Origin: JAYZDP01 sp036337765
GTDB taxonomy: Bacteria; Acidobacteriota; Thermoanaerobaculia; Multivoradales; Multivoraceae
Length of the DNA stretch: 15,059 bases
Direction: 5' to 3'
Assembly (NCBI GenBank): GCA_036337765.1
Contig: JAYZDP010000005.1
Span: forward strand, 1 to 15,059
The notes under the pieces were generated by a model. The model was not told the DNA's origin, made no database searches, and was given only the letters and a program-made list of their open reading frames with translations. This document shows, one piece after another, positions 12,650-15,059 of this stretch. Each line of letters opens with the position of its first letter. Position 1 is the stretch's first letter. Both the position numbers and the translations under genes were made by a program.

Positions 12650-13443
12650 CTGCCGGCGACGTCGCGGCGCGCATCGAGGAGGATCTTCGGAGTCGGGGGT
12701 CCGTGTTGGTCGCGTTTTCGGGCGGGGTCGACTCTGGTGTGGTCGCTGCGTTGGCACGGCGCGCCGTGGGCGAGCGAGCGCTGGCCGTGACCGCCGCGGC
12801 AGAGACCCTCGCCGGTCGAGAGCTCGATCGGGCGCGCTCCCTGGCGTGCGAGATCGGCATTGAGCACGAGGTCCTGACCTACAGCGAGCTCGACAATGCC
12901 GAGTTCGTGGCCAACCCTAGCTTTCGCTGCTACGTGTGTCAGGGCATGCGCATGGACGCCATGATCGAGCTAGGGGCGGGACGTGGTTTCGCGACCATCT
13001 GCGACGGTACCAACGCGTCCGACCCTGGACCTGATCGTCCTGGGCTCGCCGCGATCCGAGAGCGGGGTGTCACGAGCCCGCTGCTCGAGCACGGCGTCGA
13101 CAAGTCGGCGACTCGCGAGATCGCCAGGCACCTGGGCCTTTCGGTGTGGGATCGGCCGGCGAATGCGTGCCTGTCGTCGCGGATTCCCCACGGTCAATCG
13201 GTGACTGCCACCAAACTGAGACGTGTGGAGGCCGCCGAAGAACTGCTGCTGGAGCGGGGCTTTCGAGTCGTGCGTGTCCGTCATGATTCGGGTCGGGCCC
13301 GCGTCGAAGTGGGGTTCGGAGAGCTCGCTGCCGCCCACTCGGTGTGGCCCGAACTGGCGGGCGCGATCGTCGATCTCGGCTTCTCTAGCGCCGTTCTGGA
13401 TTCTCGTGGCTACCGTAGCGGCGGCGCCAACGCGCCGGGGTAG
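12646..13443 (+). CDS. larE: Sulfur transferase of nickel-pincer cofactor synthesis, LarE
   Basis: A 265-residue PP-loop ATPase that adenylates the carboxylates of pyridinium-3,5-biscarboxylate mononucleotide and replaces them with thiocarboxylates. The PP-loop SGGVDS is at residues 25-30. ANACLSSRIPHG at 173-183 holds Cys175, equivalent to the sacrificial Cys176 of Lactobacillus plantarum LarE. RCYVCQ at 94-99 adds a CxxC pair (Cys95, Cys98), giving the three-cysteine arrangement of [4Fe-4S]-dependent LarE proteins. TICDGTNASD (117-126) and VTSPLLEHGVDKS (142-154) are also typical. The start is TTG at 12646, overlapping the upstream TGA; a later start would cut into the domain. LarB follows after 2 bases. 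Cytosolic; function depends on LarB product and LarC elsewhere. Confidence 0.9.
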   Translation: MTAGDVAARIEEDLRSRGSVLVAFSGGVDSGVVAALARRAVGERALAVTAAAETLAGRELDRARSLACEIGIEHEVLTYSELDNAEFVANPSFRCYVCQGMRMDAMIELGAGRGFATICDGTNASDPGPDRPGLAAIRERGVTSPLLEHGVDKSATREIARHLGLSVWDRPANACLSSRIPHGQSVTATKLRRVEAAEELLLERGFRVVRVRHDSGRARVEVGFGELAAAHSVWPELAGAIVDLGFSSAVLDSRGYRSGGANAPG

Positions 13444-13445
13444 CC

Positions 13446-14186
13446 GTGCGGGAGGATGGGCTGCGAGAGCTGCTGGCCGCCGTTGCTGAGGGCGAGCTGT
13501 CCCTCGACGCGGCATGCGAGCGTCTGCGCGAGCTGCCGTACGCGGATCTGGGCTCGGCGAAGCTCGACCTGCATCGTGAGCTGAGAAGCGGTGCGCCGGA
13601 GGCGATCTTTGCGCGGGGCAAGAGCGATCGCGACCTGGCGGCCATCGTCGCCCGCATGATCGACGATGCCGGCCGAGTGTTGGTGACACGTGTTACGCCA
13701 GAGCAGGCCACGCTGTTGTCGGCGCGGCATCAGGGCGCCGACTACGACGACGTGGCGCGGGTGTGGTCGGTCGGACGGTTCGATGCAGGCGACTGGTGTC
13801 TCGGCCTGCTCTCGGCCGGAACGGCGGATCTCCCTGTTGCCGAGGAGGCCGCGGTTTGCGGCGCCTGGCTGGGTGCAAAGGTGGACCGGCACTACGACGT
13901 CGGCATCGCGGGTGTGCACCGGCTGCTCGATCGTCTCGCCGAGATCCGCCGGGCAAGTGTTCTCATCGTTGCCGCGGGAATGGACGGTGCCTTGCCGACT
14001 CTGGTCGCGGGTCTCGTGGCTGCGCCGGTCATCGCGGTGCCCACCAGCGTTGGCTATGGGGCGAGCTTCGACGGTCTCGCCGCGCTCTTGACGATGCTCA
14101 ACGCTTGCTCGCCCGGCGTCGCGGTGGTCAATATCGACAACGGCTACGGCGCCGCCTCCCTTGCTCATCGGATTCAGGGCTGCTAG
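13446..14186 (+). CDS. larB: Pyridinium-3,5-biscarboxylate mononucleotide synthase, LarB
   Basis: A 246-residue cytosolic enzyme that carboxylates and hydrolyses nicotinate adenine dinucleotide, the first step of the nickel-pincer nucleotide cofactor. The C-terminal half is PurE-like: VLIVAAGMDGALPTLVAGL near 172-190, APVIAVPTSVGYGASFDG (193-210) and LTMLNACSPGVAVVNIDNGYGAA, where Cys221 matches the catalytic cysteine of known LarB. An N-terminal helical part (1-55) precedes it. The family usually has Glu in GMEGALP; here it is Asp180, a conservative change. The start is GTG at 13446, two bases after larE. The stop codon lies inside the arm of a perfect hairpin terminator, so this gene ends the operon. 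larC is absent from the window. Confidence 0.92.
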   Translation: MREDGLRELLAAVAEGELSLDAACERLRELPYADLGSAKLDLHRELRSGAPEAIFARGKSDRDLAAIVARMIDDAGRVLVTRVTPEQATLLSARHQGADYDDVARVWSVGRFDAGDWCLGLLSAGTADLPVAEEAAVCGAWLGAKVDRHYDVGIAGVHRLLDRLAEIRRASVLIVAAGMDGALPTLVAGLVAAPVIAVPTSVGYGASFDGLAALLTMLNACSPGVAVVNIDNGYGAASLAHRIQGC

Positions 14187-14215
14187 GTAGCAGCCCTGAA
14201 TCCGATGTTGTTTTT
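14166..14215 (+). terminator. Intrinsic terminator of the gcvT-larB operon
   Basis: A perfect 20-base inverted repeat (14166-14185 and 14188-14207) has a 2-base nominal loop and is followed by TTGTTTTT (14208-14215). The left arm covers the last six codons and stop of larB. The minus strand has no T-run after the stem, so it acts on the plus-strand operon and not on queA. The arms are unusually long and free of mismatches. Confidence 0.88.
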
Positions 14216-14260
14216 GGCGCCGTGGCGCGTCGTTGCGGGCGCAGCCTCCGCCCTTCGCCC

Positions 14261-15059
14261 TTAGGGTGCTCGTGTCAGGAGCATGGCGTCGCCGTAGGAG
14301 TAGAAGCGGTAGCGCTCGCGGATCGCCTCGCTGTAGGCGTCCAGAACGCGGTCGGTACCGGCGAAGGCGCTGACGAGCATCAGCAGCGTCGAGCGAGGGA
14401 GGTGAAAATTGGTCAGCAGGACGTCCACTACCCGGAACTCGAAGCCCGGGTAGATGAAGAGATCGGTGCGTCCTTCGCAGGCTCGGAGTGGGCCGCCTTC
14501 GCGTAGAACCGATTCGAGAGTGCGAACCACGGTCGTACCGACGGCGACGATGCGACGGCCTGTCGATCGGGCCGCCTCGATGGCGTTTGCCGCCGCCCCA
14601 TCGATGCGGTAGCGCTCGGCGTCCATGACGTGCGCCGCTACCTCGTCGACGCTGACCGGGCGGAAGGTGCCGATGCCGACGTGCAGGGTGATCTCGACGA
14701 TCTCGACGCCAGCGGCGCGCAGCGCCTCGAGGTCCTCGTCGCCGAAGTGCAGGCCCGCCGTCGGCGCCGCGATCGCTCCGGGCTCCGACGCGTAGACGGT
14801 CTGGTAGCGCTCGCGGTCGTGGGTGTTGTCGGCGCGGTGGATATAGGGAGGCAGAGGGACGTGTCCCAGGCGCGGCAGGAACTCTTCGGCCGGGCGTGTG
14901 AGATCGAGCGTGGCGCGACCGTCCACGGGATCTTCGGCGAGCGACCCTTCAAGGCCGGGTTCCAGCACCAGGCGCTCACCCTTGCGCAGCCGGCGAGCCG
15001 GTTTGAGCAGCGCCTGCCAGGTTCTTTCGCCGACCTTTTCGACCAGCAGGATCTCAACG
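14261..15059 (-). CDS. queA: tRNA ribosyltransferase-isomerase QueA, 3' part (5' end cut by window)
   Basis: QueA transfers and isomerises ribose from S-adenosylmethionine onto 7-aminomethyl-7-deazaguanine in tRNA, making epoxyqueuosine. About 266 codons are visible, reading from the window's right edge to the stop at 14261-14263. Conserved stretches are LLKPARRLRKGERL near the cut end, LGHVPLPPYI, ERYQTVYASEPGAIAAPTAGLHF, LHVGIGTFRPV, VGTTVVRTLES, TDLFIYPGFEF, LLTNFHLPRSTLLMLVSAFAG and YRFYSYGDAML. Full QueA is about 340-350 residues, so roughly 80 N-terminal residues lie outside. A GTG inside the frame near 14968 is not the start, since family sequence continues before it. It converges on larB and its terminator. 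Identity is secure. Confidence 0.95.
   Translation of the reverse strand, partial: VEILLVEKVGERTWQALLKPARRLRKGERLVLEPGLEGSLAEDPVDGRATLDLTRPAEEFLPRLGHVPLPPYIHRADNTHDRERYQTVYASEPGAIAAPTAGLHFGDEDLEALRAAGVEIVEITLHVGIGTFRPVSVDEVAAHVMDAERYRIDGAAANAIEAARSTGRRIVAVGTTVVRTLESVLREGGPLRACEGRTDLFIYPGFEFRVVDVLLTNFHLPRSTLLMLVSAFAGTDRVLDAYSEAIRERYRFYSYGDAMLLTRAP

Noticed and set aside
13763..14506. Long plus-strand frame crossing larB end and queA
   Set aside because: It runs through a terminator and through two genes with secure family matches in other frames.

Overview
This window is about 15 kb of GC-rich, densely packed bacterial chromosome. I see no insertion sequence, CRISPR array, phage module or obvious island boundary. 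The mix of genes is: an M16 peptidase pair, archaeal-type phosphoglycerate mutase, 2-phosphoglycerate kinase, glycine-cleavage T and H proteins, nickel-pincer cofactor genes, a DUF883 protein and QueA. This fits a high-GC environmental bacterium of an Acidobacteriota- or Myxococcota-like lineage, but that placement is a guess and no marker here settles it.

Layout. At the left edge is the 3' part of pcm (1-516), then a metal-binding ABC-type lipoprotein (527-1450). A minus-strand tRNA-Ala(CGC) (1650-1725) follows, then a minus-strand exported protein with a CBM9/DOMON-like fold (1772-2422). This is divergent from an AI-2E family membrane protein (2498-3568). Next come a DUF883 membrane-anchored protein (3657-3995) and, overlapping its stop, a short membrane ORF (3992-4228) that has no standard start codon and is easy to miss. 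A tightly packed plus-strand run then carries a metallophosphoesterase (4273-5100), a DUF2007 protein (5093-5356), a catalytic M16 peptidase (5353-6609), its inactive M16 partner (6606-7850) and a large fusion protein (7863-10298). Their ends overlap by a few bases or are only 12 bases apart, which suggests one operon.

The fusion protein is the most unusual gene. It has two tandem ATP-cone-like repeats, a 2-phosphoglycerate kinase-type P-loop domain and a complete archaeal-type cofactor-independent phosphoglycerate mutase domain, in which threonine sits where serine is the usual nucleophile. Taken at face value it could turn 3-phosphoglycerate into 2-phosphoglycerate and then 2,3-bisphosphoglycerate on one chain.

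After a 325-base gap comes a second plus-strand operon: gcvT (10624-11754), gcvH (11771-12181, TTG start), an unknown four-helix membrane protein (12221-12649), larE (12646-13443, TTG start) and larB (13446-14186). It ends at a 20-bp perfect-stem intrinsic terminator that overlaps the larB stop. queA (14261 to the window end, minus) converges on that terminator and is cut by the right edge. gcvTH serve one-carbon and glycine metabolism. LarB and LarE make the nickel-pincer nucleotide cofactor, but the nickel-inserting LarC and any user enzyme such as LarA are not in the window.
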